Source: Bacteroidales bacterium
GTDB lineage: Bacteria; Bacteroidota; Bacteroidia; Bacteroidales; Muribaculaceae
Length of the DNA: 64,000 nt
Assembly (NCBI GenBank): GCA_004557825.1
Contig: SFFL01000003.1
Location: forward strand, 1 to 64,000
Direction of reading: 5' to 3'
Part shown: in pieces, positions 42,528 to 51,623 of the stretch
Layout: each line of letters opens with the position of its first letter
Position numbering within the stretch: the stretch's first letter is position 1
The notes under the pieces: model-generated
Told to the model about the DNA's origin: nothing
Seen by the model: the letters and a program-made list of their open reading frames with translations, nothing else
The model's database searches: none
Made by a program: the position numbers and the translations under genes

Positions 42528-44143
42528 TACTCTTTTGGAGCTTGTGGTTGAGGATGCTTCGGTTTTTGCTGTTGCTGCTTGCCGTTTTGCTGGCGTTGCT
42601 GCTGGTTCTGCGGGTGCGGCTGCCTGCCGTTCTGTGGCCGTTGCTGACCATTTTGCGGCCGTTGCTGACCATTCTGCGGTTTTTGCTGGCGGTCGCGTTG
42701 CTGAGGTTTGGGCTGCTGGCCCGGCTTCTTGCCGCCGCCGTTGGGATTGCCGCCGTTTCCGCCGTTAGCGTTGGGGTTGCCGCCGTTTCCGCCGTTGCCA
42801 TTACCGTTTTGATTGCCGCCGTTGCCGTTGGGGTTGCCACCGGGGCGCTGCGGCTTTTTCTTCTTTTTCTTTTTGTCGAAACGGGTGAGCGAATCCTGAC
42901 CGAGGATGTCGGCGTATTCTGCTGGCTTTTCTTCGTCGGTCTCCTCCTTGAGCGCGAGAGGCTTCTCACCGGCTTTATTCAGGGCAATCACCTCGAAGGC
43001 ACGTGAGGCCGGAATGGTGACGAGGTTGGCCGGGATGTTTTTGTCGGTAGAGTAAGTGATTTCGCGCTTGAAGATGTCGGCCTTGAAGTAGAAATATGTG
43101 CTGTCGGCAGTTTCGAGACGAATCTCTTTCGGCGGGAGCTTCTTGGAGGCTTCCACATAGGCGTCTACCTCGAAGTTGAGGCAGCATTTGAGCTTGGCGC
43201 ACTGCCCGGCGAGCTTCTGCGGATTGAGGGAGATGTCCTGATAACGGGCAGCTCCGGTGCTGACGCTCACGAAGTTGGTCATCCAGGTGGTGCAGCAGAG
43301 CGGACGGCCGCAGGGACCGATTCCGCCGATGCGGCCTGCCTCCTGGCGCGCGCCAATCTGCTTCATCTCGATGCGCACCTTGAATGTTTCGGCCAGCACC
43401 TTGATGAGCTGACGGAAGTCGACGCGCTCGTCGGCGATGTAGTAGAAGATGGCTTTGTTGCCGTCGCCCTGATATTCCACGTCGCCGATTTTCATATTCA
43501 GGTTGAGGCTGGCGGCGATTTTGCGGGAACGGATCATCGTGTCGTTCTCGCGGGCGCGGGCCTGCTGATAGCGCTCGATGTCGGCGGGTTTGGCCTTGCG
43601 GAACACTCGGCGGGTCTCGGCGTCGGGCTTGATGTTGGCTTTGCGCATCTGCAGGCGCACCAGTGCGCCGGTGAGGGTGACTCGGCCGATGTCGTGGCCG
43701 GGCTGTGCCTCCACAGCCACCATATCGCCCACTTCCAGGGGGATGTGGGTGGAGTTGAGATAATATCCCTTGCGGGTATTTTTGAAGTTCACCTCCACCA
43801 TATCGTCGTCGGCGTAGCCGCCGGGGATGTCGTCGAAGTAGTTGAAGCTGTGAAGCTTGCCGCGGATGTCGGGAACGGCGTCGGAGCGGCAGCAACCGCC
43901 CGAGGCGCATCCGGCGCACCCTTCGGCCTCGGCCTCGTAGGCGTCGACGCCCTTCCGGTCGCAGCCGTCGCAGTCACCCTCCTGCTGCCGGGAGCATCCG
44001 GCGCAGCCGCCTGCCTCCTTCCGGCCGCAGGAAGCACAGCCGTCAGCTTTCTTGAGGTCGCTGCCGGTGCTATGCTGGTGCGGATTGCCGGAGGGGTGCT
44101 GGCCCTGGTTGCCGTTTATTTCCTTTTCTTTCTCTTTTTCCAT
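42527..44143 (-). CDS. ricT: RicT-like PSP1-domain protein with Cys-rich N-terminus
   Basis: 538 aa; relatives are shorter. The central PSP1 region (about 95-400) has FKNTRKGYYLN, AVEAQPGHDIGRVTLTG, RENDTMIRSRKIA, GDGNKAIFYYIADERVDF, IGPCGRPLCCTTWM and GQCAKLKCCLNFEVDAY, with the cysteine pairs expected to hold an iron-sulfur cluster in RicT. The N-terminal 70 residues carry five CxxC-like motifs. The last 120 residues are Asn/Gly then Gln/Pro repeats. RicT relatives work with RNase Y in mRNA processing, and rny is 26 bases upstream. Confidence 0.88.
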   Translation of the reverse strand: MEKEKEKEINGNQGQHPSGNPHQHSTGSDLKKADGCASCGRKEAGGCAGCSRQQEGDCDGCDRKGVDAYEAEAEGCAGCASGGCCRSDAVPDIRGKLHSFNYFDDIPGGYADDDMVEVNFKNTRKGYYLNSTHIPLEVGDMVAVEAQPGHDIGRVTLTGALVRLQMRKANIKPDAETRRVFRKAKPADIERYQQARARENDTMIRSRKIAASLNLNMKIGDVEYQGDGNKAIFYYIADERVDFRQLIKVLAETFKVRIEMKQIGARQEAGRIGGIGPCGRPLCCTTWMTNFVSVSTGAARYQDISLNPQKLAGQCAKLKCCLNFEVDAYVEASKKLPPKEIRLETADSTYFYFKADIFKREITYSTDKNIPANLVTIPASRAFEVIALNKAGEKPLALKEETDEEKPAEYADILGQDSLTRFDKKKKKKKPQRPGGNPNGNGGNQNGNGNGGNGGNPNANGGNGGNPNGGGKKPGQQPKPQQRDRQQKPQNGQQRPQNGQQRPQNGRQPHPQNQQQRQQNGKQQQQKPKHPQPQAPKE

Positions 44144-44169
44144 AGAGGTAACAAAGAATCAGCGGGGGC

Positions 44170-45723
44170 TTACTTGGCGAAGCTTACGGCACGGGTTTCG
44201 CGGATGACGGTGATTTTCACCTGTCCGGGGTAGGTCATCTCGTCCTGGATGCGCTTGGCTATTTCGTTGGAGAGGCTTTCGGTCTGCACGTCGTCGATCT
44301 TGTCGGCGCCGACAATCACGCGCAGCTCGCGGCCGGCCTGGATGGCGTAGGTCTTGAGTACGCCGGGATAGCTCAGCGCGAGCTGCTCCAGGTCGTTGAG
44401 GCGCTTGATGTAGGCTTCCACGATTTCGCGGCGGGCGCCGGGACGGGCACCGGAGATGGCGTCGCACACCTGCACGATGGGTGCCAGCAGAGTGGTCTGC
44501 TCAACCTCGTCGTGGTGGGCGCCGATGGCGTTGCAGATTTCAGGTTTCTCCTTATATTTTTCGGCGAGCTTCATGCCGAGAATTGCGTGGGGCAGCTCCG
44601 GCTCTTCGTCGGGCACCTTGCCTATATCGTGAAGCAGACCGGCGCGACGAGCCTTCTTGGGGTTGAGACCCAGCTCCGATGCCATAATGGCGCAGAGGTT
44701 GGCGGTTTCGCGGGCGTGCTGCAGCAGGTTCTGACCGTAGCTTGAGCGGTATTTCATCTTGCCTATCAGGCGGATAAGGTCGGGGTGCAGACCGTGGATG
44801 CCCAGATCGATGGCGGTGCGCTTGCCGGTCTCTACGATTTCCTCTTCAATCTGCTTGCGCACCTTTGCCACTACTTCCTCGATGCGGGCGGGGTGGATGC
44901 GGCCGTCGGCCACGAGCTGATGCAGGGCCAGACGGGCTATTTCGCGGCGCACGGGGTCGAAGCCCGAGAGCACGATGGCCTCGGGGGTGTCGTCGACGAT
45001 GATTTCAATGCCGGTGGCAGCTTCGAGGGCGCGGATGTTGCGGCCTTCGCGACCGATGATGCGGCCCTTGATTTCGTCGCTGTCGATGTGGAACACGGTT
45101 ACGGAGTTCTCGATGGCGGCTTCGGTGGCCACTCGCTGTATGGTCTGGATGACGATGCGCTTGGCCTCCTTGTTGGCGGTCATCTTGGCCTCGTCCATAA
45201 TATCGTTGATGTAGGAAGCGGCGGCAGTCTTGGCTTCATCCTTCATCGACTGCACCAGTTTCTCCTTGGCTTCTTCGGCGGTAAGGCCGGAGATGTGTTC
45301 CAGCGATTCCTGGGCCGAGCGGCGGAGCTTGTCAAGTTCCTCTTTGCGAGAGGCGATTACTGTCTCCTCGGCGTCGAGTTTCTGACGGCGGGTCTCCAGC
45401 TCCTGACGGTTGCGCTGGTTGTCCTGCTGGAATTGGTTAAGCTCCATTTCGCGCTTCTTCATCTTAGCCTCCACAGCCTGCACTTTCTGCAGGCGCTGGT
45501 TGGCGTTGCGCTCGGCTTCCTGTGTGATTTTCAGCCCTTCCTCCTTGCTTTTGAGGAGCTGCTGCTGACGTATAACTTCGCCGTTGCGGTTGGCATCGTC
45601 GATGATCTGACGGGCGCGCGAACGGGCTACACGGTTCTGAATCAGTATTGTACCTGCCACGCCGATGGCAATAGCCACCAGTGCGATGAGCACGTAGACT
45701 AATATTTGTAATGTGGGTGCCAT
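44170..45723 (-). CDS. rny: Ribonuclease Y
   Basis: 517 aa, normal length. One N-terminal membrane helix (LVYVLIALVAIAIGVAGTIL), a long coiled coil (about 45-190), a KH domain (IIGREGRNIRALEAATGIE) and an HD domain with LLHDIGKVPDEE. It is the endoribonuclease that starts mRNA decay, held at the membrane. It is transcribed just before ricT-like and gldH on the minus strand, with 26 bases to the next start. Its leader contains a short duplication. Confidence 0.96.
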   Translation of the reverse strand: MAPTLQILVYVLIALVAIAIGVAGTILIQNRVARSRARQIIDDANRNGEVIRQQQLLKSKEEGLKITQEAERNANQRLQKVQAVEAKMKKREMELNQFQQDNQRNRQELETRRQKLDAEETVIASRKEELDKLRRSAQESLEHISGLTAEEAKEKLVQSMKDEAKTAAASYINDIMDEAKMTANKEAKRIVIQTIQRVATEAAIENSVTVFHIDSDEIKGRIIGREGRNIRALEAATGIEIIVDDTPEAIVLSGFDPVRREIARLALHQLVADGRIHPARIEEVVAKVRKQIEEEIVETGKRTAIDLGIHGLHPDLIRLIGKMKYRSSYGQNLLQHARETANLCAIMASELGLNPKKARRAGLLHDIGKVPDEEPELPHAILGMKLAEKYKEKPEICNAIGAHHDEVEQTTLLAPIVQVCDAISGARPGARREIVEAYIKRLNDLEQLALSYPGVLKTYAIQAGRELRVIVGADKIDDVQTESLSNEIAKRIQDEMTYPGQVKITVIRETRAVSFAK

Positions 45724-45725
45724 AT

Positions 45726-45788
45726 TTTATTGGGTTGTTTCGGGATAATGAGTGTTATAGTTTATTGGGTTAATTCGGGATGATTAGT
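45726..45788. repeat. Duplicated 28-bp segment in the rny leader
   Basis: TTTATTGGGTTGTTTCGGGA (45726 on) and TTTATTGGGTTAATTCGGGA (45761 on) are 35 bases apart and match along 28 bases with about four differences. Confidence 0.7.
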
Positions 45789-45799
45789 TCTTTTGGTTG

Positions 45800-45950
45800 T
45801 ATAAGTTTAGGTTATAGATTTATAAGCGGATAGTCGGTAGGCTACGCCGAGAAAAGCGAAACGCACTGCCGCGGGGTCTTGTCGACCCGCGAAAGTGCGT
45901 GGAAATCTTTGTGCTACGTATTTCGAGCTGCTTTGTGGCTTCTGCTTTGG
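45800..45950 (-). ncRNA. ssrS: Probable 6S RNA
   Basis: The gap between zapA and rny on the minus strand holds a strong terminal hairpin (45861-45900): outer stem ACGCACT/AGTGCGT and inner stem GCGGGTC/GACCCCGC. It is flanked by less-paired regions and closing AAGC/GCTT pairs at about 45824 and 45933. A long rod with an open bubble directly downstream of zapA is the usual place and shape of 6S RNA. Ends and bubble were not modelled. Confidence 0.45.
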
Positions 45951-45951
45951 C

Positions 45952-46278
45952 TTAGCTTCCGGGCTGCGGCGGCAGAGAGTCGGCGGCATCGAATCCGTGG
46001 AGCATATTGTCGAGTTCTTCCTCAAATTTCAGGAGGGAGCTGTCTGTCTCCTCTGAGATCTTTAGCTCCTTATAATAAAGTTCGGCAAACTGATACGCTA
46101 CCATAGCCAGGACCTCCATCGAGCTTTTTTCGGGGAAACGCTTGGTCCAGCTACCCCAAAGGTGGTTAACCTGATACTCGGCGTTGCGCACTCGCTCCTC
46201 GTCGGCGCGGTTGATTCTCAACGCCACCGGGCTTTGTCCGGCGATGCGTATCGTTATATTGAGTTTATCTTCTGTCAT
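45952..46278 (-). CDS. zapA: Cell division protein ZapA
   Basis: 108 aa, typical for ZapA, which bundles FtsZ filaments. The N-terminal ITIRIAGQSPVALRI strand is followed by a long helix (VLAMVAYQFAELYYKELKI), giving the tetramer coiled coil. The ATG overlaps the stop of the coiled-coil gene upstream (ATGA). A probable 6S RNA follows on the same strand. Confidence 0.92.
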   Translation of the reverse strand: MTEDKLNITIRIAGQSPVALRINRADEERVRNAEYQVNHLWGSWTKRFPEKSSMEVLAMVAYQFAELYYKELKISEETDSSLLKFEEELDNMLHGFDAADSLPPQPGS

Positions 46279-46568
46279 TCTTTAAGGTCGGCAATACACT
46301 TGTCGATTTCCCGCACCAGCGATGCAAGCAATGCGCGGGTGCGCTCCACATCTTTGCGCTCGGGAGCGATGGTAGTGGCCATACGAAGAAACTCCACTTC
46401 GCCGGCCAGCCTGTCGGCCCTTGCGCGTTCGGTGTGCAGCTCCTGTTCGAGGGCGGCTACACGCTCGAGAGCTGTGTCGCGCTGGTTGCAAACCAGTGCA
46501 AATCGGTCGTTGACGACCAACATTTTCGCCTGAAGGCGTCGGAGTGTCTGTTGGAGATCGGCGGCCAT
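46275..46568 (-). CDS. Small coiled-coil protein upstream of zapA
   Basis: 97 aa from MAADLQQTLRRLQAK; a slightly longer frame would need a GTG start. It is helical almost throughout, with heptads in RVAALEQELHTERARADRLAGEVEFLR. It overlaps zapA by four bases, so it is probably made with ZapA and may be a division-related partner (ZapB-like in general nature). I do not recognise a named family; that partner role is inferred from position. Confidence 0.75.
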   Translation of the reverse strand: MAADLQQTLRRLQAKMLVVNDRFALVCNQRDTALERVAALEQELHTERARADRLAGEVEFLRMATTIAPERKDVERTRALLASLVREIDKCIADLKE

Positions 46569-46680
46569 AAGCACTATTTCTGCAATTTTTCACAAAAGTA
46601 CAATTTTTTTTTGAACTTACCGCATTTTCGCTGCGATTTTTTCAGCGCAAACCGGCGCAAACTGCCGCAAACCGCCTAAA

Positions 46681-46790
46681 TTAGCTATCTTAGCTAAATT
46701 AGCTACCTTAGCTACCTTAGCTACCTTAGCTACCTTAGCTACTTTAGCAGGCTCTACCTTAGCTACTTTAGCTAAGGTAGCTAATTTAGC
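46681..46790. repeat. 9-bp TTAGCTACC-type repeat array, copy B
   Basis: About twelve units of TTAGCTACC and variants run from 46681 to 46790, partly turning into the inverted sense (TAAGGTAGCTAA), so the array can fold on itself. Related to the array at 40609-40684. Confidence 0.85.
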
Positions 46791-46802
46791 CGGGCTGAAA
46801 AC

Positions 46803-46840
46803 AGCATAGGCGCTGCCCCACCAGGGGCAGCGCCTATGCT
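46803..46840 (-). terminator. Perfect 17-bp terminator hairpin after the GH57 gene
   Basis: AGCATAGGCGCTGCCCC and GGGGCAGCGCCTATGCT are perfect inverted copies with loop ACCA, 18 bases past the GH57 stop. The T-tract is poor (TTTTC on the minus strand), so the call rests mainly on stem strength and position. Confidence 0.7.
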
Positions 46841-46857
46841 ATAACTAATTCGAGGGA

Positions 46858-48363
46858 TTATTTCTTTGCTTTTGCGGCAGGCTTGGCAGCCTTTGCAGCG
46901 GGTTTGGCCTCGGCCTTTGCGGCAGGCTTGGCAACCTTGGCAGCAGGCTTGGCCTCTGCTTTTGCGGCGGGCTTGGCGGCCTTTTCGGCGGGTTTGGCCT
47001 CGGCTTTTGCGGCGGGCTTGGCGGCCTTTTCGGCGGGTTTGCGCAGAAGGTGTTCTTCGTTGAGGTGCTCCTCGTTGAGGCGGTAGGTGGCTACTTCCTT
47101 GTTGAGGGTCTCGATTTCGCGGGCCTGGTTGCGGATGGTGGTCAGCAGCGAGTTGAGTTCCTCATCTTCGATAGCCATAGGATACTGATCCTCGACGCGC
47201 ACGATGAAGTCGGCCAGCACGTTCATGTAGTTGGTAAAGGCCTGGAAGGGAGTCTCGTAGGGCGAGAATGCGGCGTGCGATGAGCCGTCGGCGAAGTGCT
47301 TCGTCGACATATAGAAGAGGTGGTCGGAAGCCTGGAGGCGACCCCAGTCCTGTTTGAGCTGACGGTTGTCGCAGAGGCGTACGCGCTCAGCTACGGAGTA
47401 GAGCTTGTTGAAAGCTTCGTTCTGGAGCTTGTTGCCGAGCCATGCGGAGGTGTCGCGTGCTTCATCGGCCCACGACATCGGGAAGGGCACGGAAATCTGG
47501 TCGATCGGCTTGAAGGTCTTGACAACCTCCGAGGGGGTCATAAACTGCACACCCTTTTCAGCTGCGAAGCGGGGCAGAGCTTCGAGGAATTGGAAGATGC
47601 CGGTGTCGCGGCGCTGGAATTCGCCGAAGGTCTCCAGGTTCATAAACAGGTTGAACACCTGCTCCTCCTGCGGGGTGTTGGCAATCCAGCTCATATATTT
47701 GTCGGCGGTGAGGGGGTATTCGTTCCAGGAAGTGTCGGAGAAACGGCTGGAGATATCGTCGGAGAGCTTGTCGTTCTTCAGCAGGAGTTTGAGCTTAGGA
47801 GCGGAGGCTGCGCAGTAGACATAGTTGGGCGACTTCCATCCGAGGATGTGCTTTGCACCTTCGGTGATGCACCCCTTGAAGCCCATAGCCAGAATCTGCG
47901 GGGCAATTTCATCGGAGTAAATCAGCTCGGTGTTGCGGAATACCTTCGGTGTCTGGCCGAAGAGTTCCTGGATTTTGTCGGTATGGAGCTTCACCTGCAC
48001 GCGGAATTCTTCCGGGTCGGCCAGCGAAGCCAGGGAGTGGTCGTAGGTTTCGGCCAGGAATTCCACCTTGCCGGTGGCGGCGAGTTTCTTCAGAAGGTCA
48101 AGGAATTCGGGTACATACTGCTCGATCTGCTCCAGGGCCACGCCGGTGAGTGAGATGGCGCAGCGGAAGGCTCCCTTGGAGTCCTCAATCATCTTCAGGA
48201 GGCTTTCGGCAGCGGGGATGTAGCTGTTGTGGGCGATACGCGAGATGATGTCGTCGTTGGCGAAATCATCATAATAGTAGTGGTCGTTACCGATGTCGAA
48301 GAAGCGGTATCTTTTCAGGCGAAACGGCTGATGAATCTGGAAATAGAAGCAAACTGCTTTCAT
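46858..48363 (-). CDS. Glycoside hydrolase family 57 alpha-glucan enzyme
   Basis: 501 aa. The catalytic barrel (1-about 400) begins CFYFQIHQPFRLKRYRFFD, with the HQP motif, FLAETYDHSLASL (probable catalytic Glu region) and LIYSDEIAPQIL. GH57 members are alpha-amylases or 4-alpha-glucanotransferases. With the glycogen synthase-like and debranching genes upstream it forms the Bacteroidales glycogen cluster. The last 55 residues are a lysine/alanine/proline repeat (KPAAKAEAKPA), unlike any GH57 catalytic part. No signal peptide, so cytosolic. Confidence 0.9.
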   Translation of the reverse strand: MKAVCFYFQIHQPFRLKRYRFFDIGNDHYYYDDFANDDIISRIAHNSYIPAAESLLKMIEDSKGAFRCAISLTGVALEQIEQYVPEFLDLLKKLAATGKVEFLAETYDHSLASLADPEEFRVQVKLHTDKIQELFGQTPKVFRNTELIYSDEIAPQILAMGFKGCITEGAKHILGWKSPNYVYCAASAPKLKLLLKNDKLSDDISSRFSDTSWNEYPLTADKYMSWIANTPQEEQVFNLFMNLETFGEFQRRDTGIFQFLEALPRFAAEKGVQFMTPSEVVKTFKPIDQISVPFPMSWADEARDTSAWLGNKLQNEAFNKLYSVAERVRLCDNRQLKQDWGRLQASDHLFYMSTKHFADGSSHAAFSPYETPFQAFTNYMNVLADFIVRVEDQYPMAIEDEELNSLLTTIRNQAREIETLNKEVATYRLNEEHLNEEHLLRKPAEKAAKPAAKAEAKPAEKAAKPAAKAEAKPAAKVAKPAAKAEAKPAAKAAKPAAKAKK

Positions 48364-48384
48364 TATCGTGAGGTGTGAGGAGGG

Positions 48385-49650
48385 TTAGTGTTTGTTGTTG
48401 AGTACTTGATTGTAAATATCTATGACCTTCTTTCCGGCCTTGTCCCAGGTAATTTGGTTCACTTCGGCCAGACCATCTTCCGAGAGCTGGCGGTGCATAG
48501 CCGGGTAGGTAACGATTGAGTAGATGGCGTCGGCCATAGCGTCGACATCCCAGTAGTCGGTCTTGATTACGTTGTTGAGGATTTCGGCGCAGCCGCTCTG
48601 CTTGGAGATGATGGATGGCACGCCCATCTGCATAGCTTCAAGCGGAGAGATGCCGAAAGGTTCTGACACGGAGGGCATTACATACACATCCGATGCCTTG
48701 AGCATTTCATACACCTGCTTTCCTTTCTGGAATCCGGGGAAGTGGAAGCGGTCGGCGATGCCGCGCTCTGCGGCGAGGTTGATCATCTTGTCCATCATAT
48801 CGCCCGAACCGGCCATCACGAAGCGCACGTTGTGGTTGTTCTTGAGCACTTTGGCGGCAGTCTCCACAAAGTATTCGGGACCTTTCTGCATAGTGATACG
48901 GCCCAGGAAGGTGACAACCTTTTCCTTGGGCTTCTGCACCTGCACGTTGAGGTACTCCTCGCTCAGCGGGGTTACGGCGTTGTGTACGGTGGTGACTTTC
49001 GCCGGGTCGATGCCATACTTCTCGATGACGGTGTTGCGGGTAAGGTTCGACACGGTGATGATGTGGTCGGCGTTGAGCATACCGTCGCGCTCGATGCCGA
49101 AGACGGTGGGGTTGACATTGCCGCGGGAGCGGTCGTAGTCGGTGGCGTGTACGTGGATAACCAGGGGCTTGCCGGTGACCTGCTTGGCGTGGATGCCGGC
49201 GGGATAAGTGAGCCAGTCGTGCGAGTGGATTACGTCGCAGTCGACGGTGCGGGCGATTACACCGGCCACGATGGAGTAGTTGTTGATCTCCTCCAGAAGG
49301 TTGTCGGGATAACGGCCGGAGAACTCGATGCAGCCCAGGTCGTTGGTGCGCATATAGTTGAAGTCGGCGTAGATATGGTCGCGCAGGCGGAAGTAGAGGT
49401 CGGGGTCCATCACCTTGCCGATGCGGCTTTCTACGTATTCGCGGCTGACATCGCGCCAAGCCACGGGAGTCTGCGAGGCGCCGATGATTTTGGCGAAGTG
49501 CTTGTCTTCATCGCCGAAAGGCTTTGGGATGACGAATGTGATGTCCATATCGCCGCATTCCCACATACCTTTGGTGAGTCCGTAGCTGGCGGTGCCTAAG
49601 CCGCCGAGGATATGAGGAGGGAATTCCCATCCGAACATAAGTGCTTTCAT
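48385..49650 (-). CDS. GT4-type glycogen/starch synthase-like glycosyltransferase
   Basis: 421 aa. The N-terminus MFGWEFPPHILGGLGTASYGL is the GT4/GT5 donor-side loop, followed by VIHSHDWLTYPAG, HVHATDYDRSRG and, in the second Rossmann domain, FLGRITMQKGPEYFVE and SVSEPFGISPLEAMQMGVP (Glu7 motif). It probably extends alpha-1,4-glucan from a nucleotide sugar. It lies 21 bases upstream of the GH57 gene and 29 downstream of the debranching gene, so the three are one operon. Confidence 0.9.
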   Translation of the reverse strand: MKALMFGWEFPPHILGGLGTASYGLTKGMWECGDMDITFVIPKPFGDEDKHFAKIIGASQTPVAWRDVSREYVESRIGKVMDPDLYFRLRDHIYADFNYMRTNDLGCIEFSGRYPDNLLEEINNYSIVAGVIARTVDCDVIHSHDWLTYPAGIHAKQVTGKPLVIHVHATDYDRSRGNVNPTVFGIERDGMLNADHIITVSNLTRNTVIEKYGIDPAKVTTVHNAVTPLSEEYLNVQVQKPKEKVVTFLGRITMQKGPEYFVETAAKVLKNNHNVRFVMAGSGDMMDKMINLAAERGIADRFHFPGFQKGKQVYEMLKASDVYVMPSVSEPFGISPLEAMQMGVPSIISKQSGCAEILNNVIKTDYWDVDAMADAIYSIVTYPAMHRQLSEDGLAEVNQITWDKAGKKVIDIYNQVLNNKH

Positions 49651-49679
49651 GTCTCAGTGTGTTTTCGGGGCTTAGATGT

Positions 49680-51623
49680 TCAGGAATTGAATTTTTTCAG
49701 AGTGGAGAGTGTGCGGAGCACCTCGGCGATGTTCGTGGCGTGGGAGATGGCGCCGCGGTTGGTGTAGGGCGGGTTGCCGTCGTAGAGCTGCGACAGGGAG
49801 CCGATGCAGCCGTTCGACATATCGTCCTCAAAGCCGATGAGCATACGCTCGATGTAGCTTACGCCGCTGTGGCCGAACACTTTAAGGTAGGCGTCGGCGT
49901 AGAAGCCCATCAGCCAGGGGCGCACGGGGCCGTTGTGGAGAGCGCGCTCACGCTCCTCGGGCGAGCCGAGGTAGTTGGGGCGGTAGCCGTAGCTCTTGGG
50001 CGAGAGTGTGCGCAGACCCTTGGGGGTGAGCAGCTCGCGGGTGACAACGTCGAGCACTCCTTTGCGCTGGCGACGGTCGAGCGGCGAGTAGTCAAGCCCG
50101 ATGGCGATGGCCATATTGGGACGCACGGATGGGTCGGCGTAGTTGCCGTTGACGAAGTCGTAGAGGTAGCCGTAGTCGTTGAGGAAGGTGGGCACAAATG
50201 CCTCGCCTGCTTTCGCGGCGGCAGCGAGCCAGTCGGCCTTGTCAGAGATGTATTCCGAATCGTCGCCCACGAGGTCGGCGGCAAACATCAGCGCGTTGTA
50301 CCACAGTGCGTTGATTTCCACGAGGCGGCCGGTGCGGGGCACTACGGGGCGACCATCCCATACGGAGTTCATCCAGGATGCCGGAGTGGTGGTGCCGTCG
50401 GTCGAGAGTATGCCGTCGGCTTCTACGTGCAGGCCGGGGTGCTTGCCCTGGAGAATGAAGTCGAGCAAGCGGCGCACGAAGATGGCGTAGCGGCGGAAGG
50501 TTTCCTCCTTTCCGTAGGCGCGGGCGTACTGCTGCACGGCCCAGATGGCCCACAGGGGTATGTCGGGGAGGCCGATGCCGTGGATGCGCACATCGTCCTC
50601 AAGGGTGTTCATATATTTTTCGAGGGCTTCACCGGCGGTGGCCATAATAGTCTCGAAATCGTCGCGGTGATTGATGGCGATGGTGTTGCCTGGCAGCGAC
50701 ATAAATGTGTTGCGGGCGAGAATCTTGCCCCAGGGGTAGCCCGAGAGCATATATTCCTTGCCATCCTGCTTGAGATAGAGCTGCTTGGCTGAGTTCTTCA
50801 GGCAGTTGAAGAACGATGAGCGGGCTGTGCGCGATGCAATCTCTTTTTCATACATCTTGCTCAGCGAGCGCACATTCACTTCCGACAGGCCTGCCGAGAA
50901 GATGATCGACTCGCCCTTCTTGATGTCGACCTGGAAGTAGCCGGGCACCCAGAGGTCCTCACAGTAGGGTACGCCTCGGTCGAGGTCTTTCACATACTCG
51001 ATGTTGTGATACCAGTGTGGATCGTAGACAAACTCGGGTTTGCGCGACAGCTGCATATAGAGGGTGGGGTAGCCGGGATAGAGACAGCAGCTGATGCCGT
51101 TGTTGACCGGAGTGCACTCCTTGTTGAGGGTGTCGTTGGCCATACAGAGGGCGTTGCTCTCGCGGAAGGCGAGGAAGGGGCGGAACTGCAGGGTGGTGTG
51201 GGAGTGGGCGTCGACCAGCGTGTAGCGGATGAGGATGCGGTTCTCGTGCTGGATGAAGATTTTCTCTTTGGTGAGAATCACGCCGCCCACGCGGTAGGTG
51301 GTGCGGGGCACACTCTCGCAGTCGAATTCGCGGATATATTTGTGTCCGTTGGGGTTATAGACGCCGCCCTGATAGCGGTGCAGCCCCAGATTGAAGGGGG
51401 CTCCGTGCTGGATTACTGTTTCGTCGAGCGAAGAGAGCAACACGTGCGGGTTGTAGTCGCCGTCGCCAAGAGGCACCACAAGCAAGCCGTGCTGCTTGCG
51501 GGTGTTGCAGTCGACAATCGAGGTGCAGTGATAGGCCCCCGACTGATTGGTCCGGAGCATTTCCTTTGGGAGGGATTGCTCAAGATTAATCATCAGGCTC
51601 TTGTCGAACTTGAGATAACTCAT
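49680..51623 (-). CDS. Glycogen debranching enzyme (amylo-alpha-1,6-glucosidase type)
   Basis: 647 aa. An N-terminal beta domain (1-about 260; SGAYHCTSIVDCNTRKQHGLLV) is followed by an alpha/alpha barrel with HGIGLPDIPLWAIWAVQQYA, SWMNSVWDGRPVVPRTGRLVEINALWYNAL (here noted by WMNSVWDG and VEINALWYN) and FYADAYLKVFG. This is the GH133-like bacterial debranching family. First gene of the glycogen operon; no secretion signal, so it acts on internal glycogen. Confidence 0.92.
   Translation of the reverse strand: MSYLKFDKSLMINLEQSLPKEMLRTNQSGAYHCTSIVDCNTRKQHGLLVVPLGDGDYNPHVLLSSLDETVIQHGAPFNLGLHRYQGGVYNPNGHKYIREFDCESVPRTTYRVGGVILTKEKIFIQHENRILIRYTLVDAHSHTTLQFRPFLAFRESNALCMANDTLNKECTPVNNGISCCLYPGYPTLYMQLSRKPEFVYDPHWYHNIEYVKDLDRGVPYCEDLWVPGYFQVDIKKGESIIFSAGLSEVNVRSLSKMYEKEIASRTARSSFFNCLKNSAKQLYLKQDGKEYMLSGYPWGKILARNTFMSLPGNTIAINHRDDFETIMATAGEALEKYMNTLEDDVRIHGIGLPDIPLWAIWAVQQYARAYGKEETFRRYAIFVRRLLDFILQGKHPGLHVEADGILSTDGTTTPASWMNSVWDGRPVVPRTGRLVEINALWYNALMFAADLVGDDSEYISDKADWLAAAAKAGEAFVPTFLNDYGYLYDFVNGNYADPSVRPNMAIAIGLDYSPLDRRQRKGVLDVVTRELLTPKGLRTLSPKSYGYRPNYLGSPEERERALHNGPVRPWLMGFYADAYLKVFGHSGVSYIERMLIGFEDDMSNGCIGSLSQLYDGNPPYTNRGAISHATNIAEVLRTLSTLKKFNS

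Noticed and set aside
46681..46790. CRISPR-like array
   Set aside because: Units are 9 bases without spacers; this is a simple tandem repeat. No cas genes are nearby.
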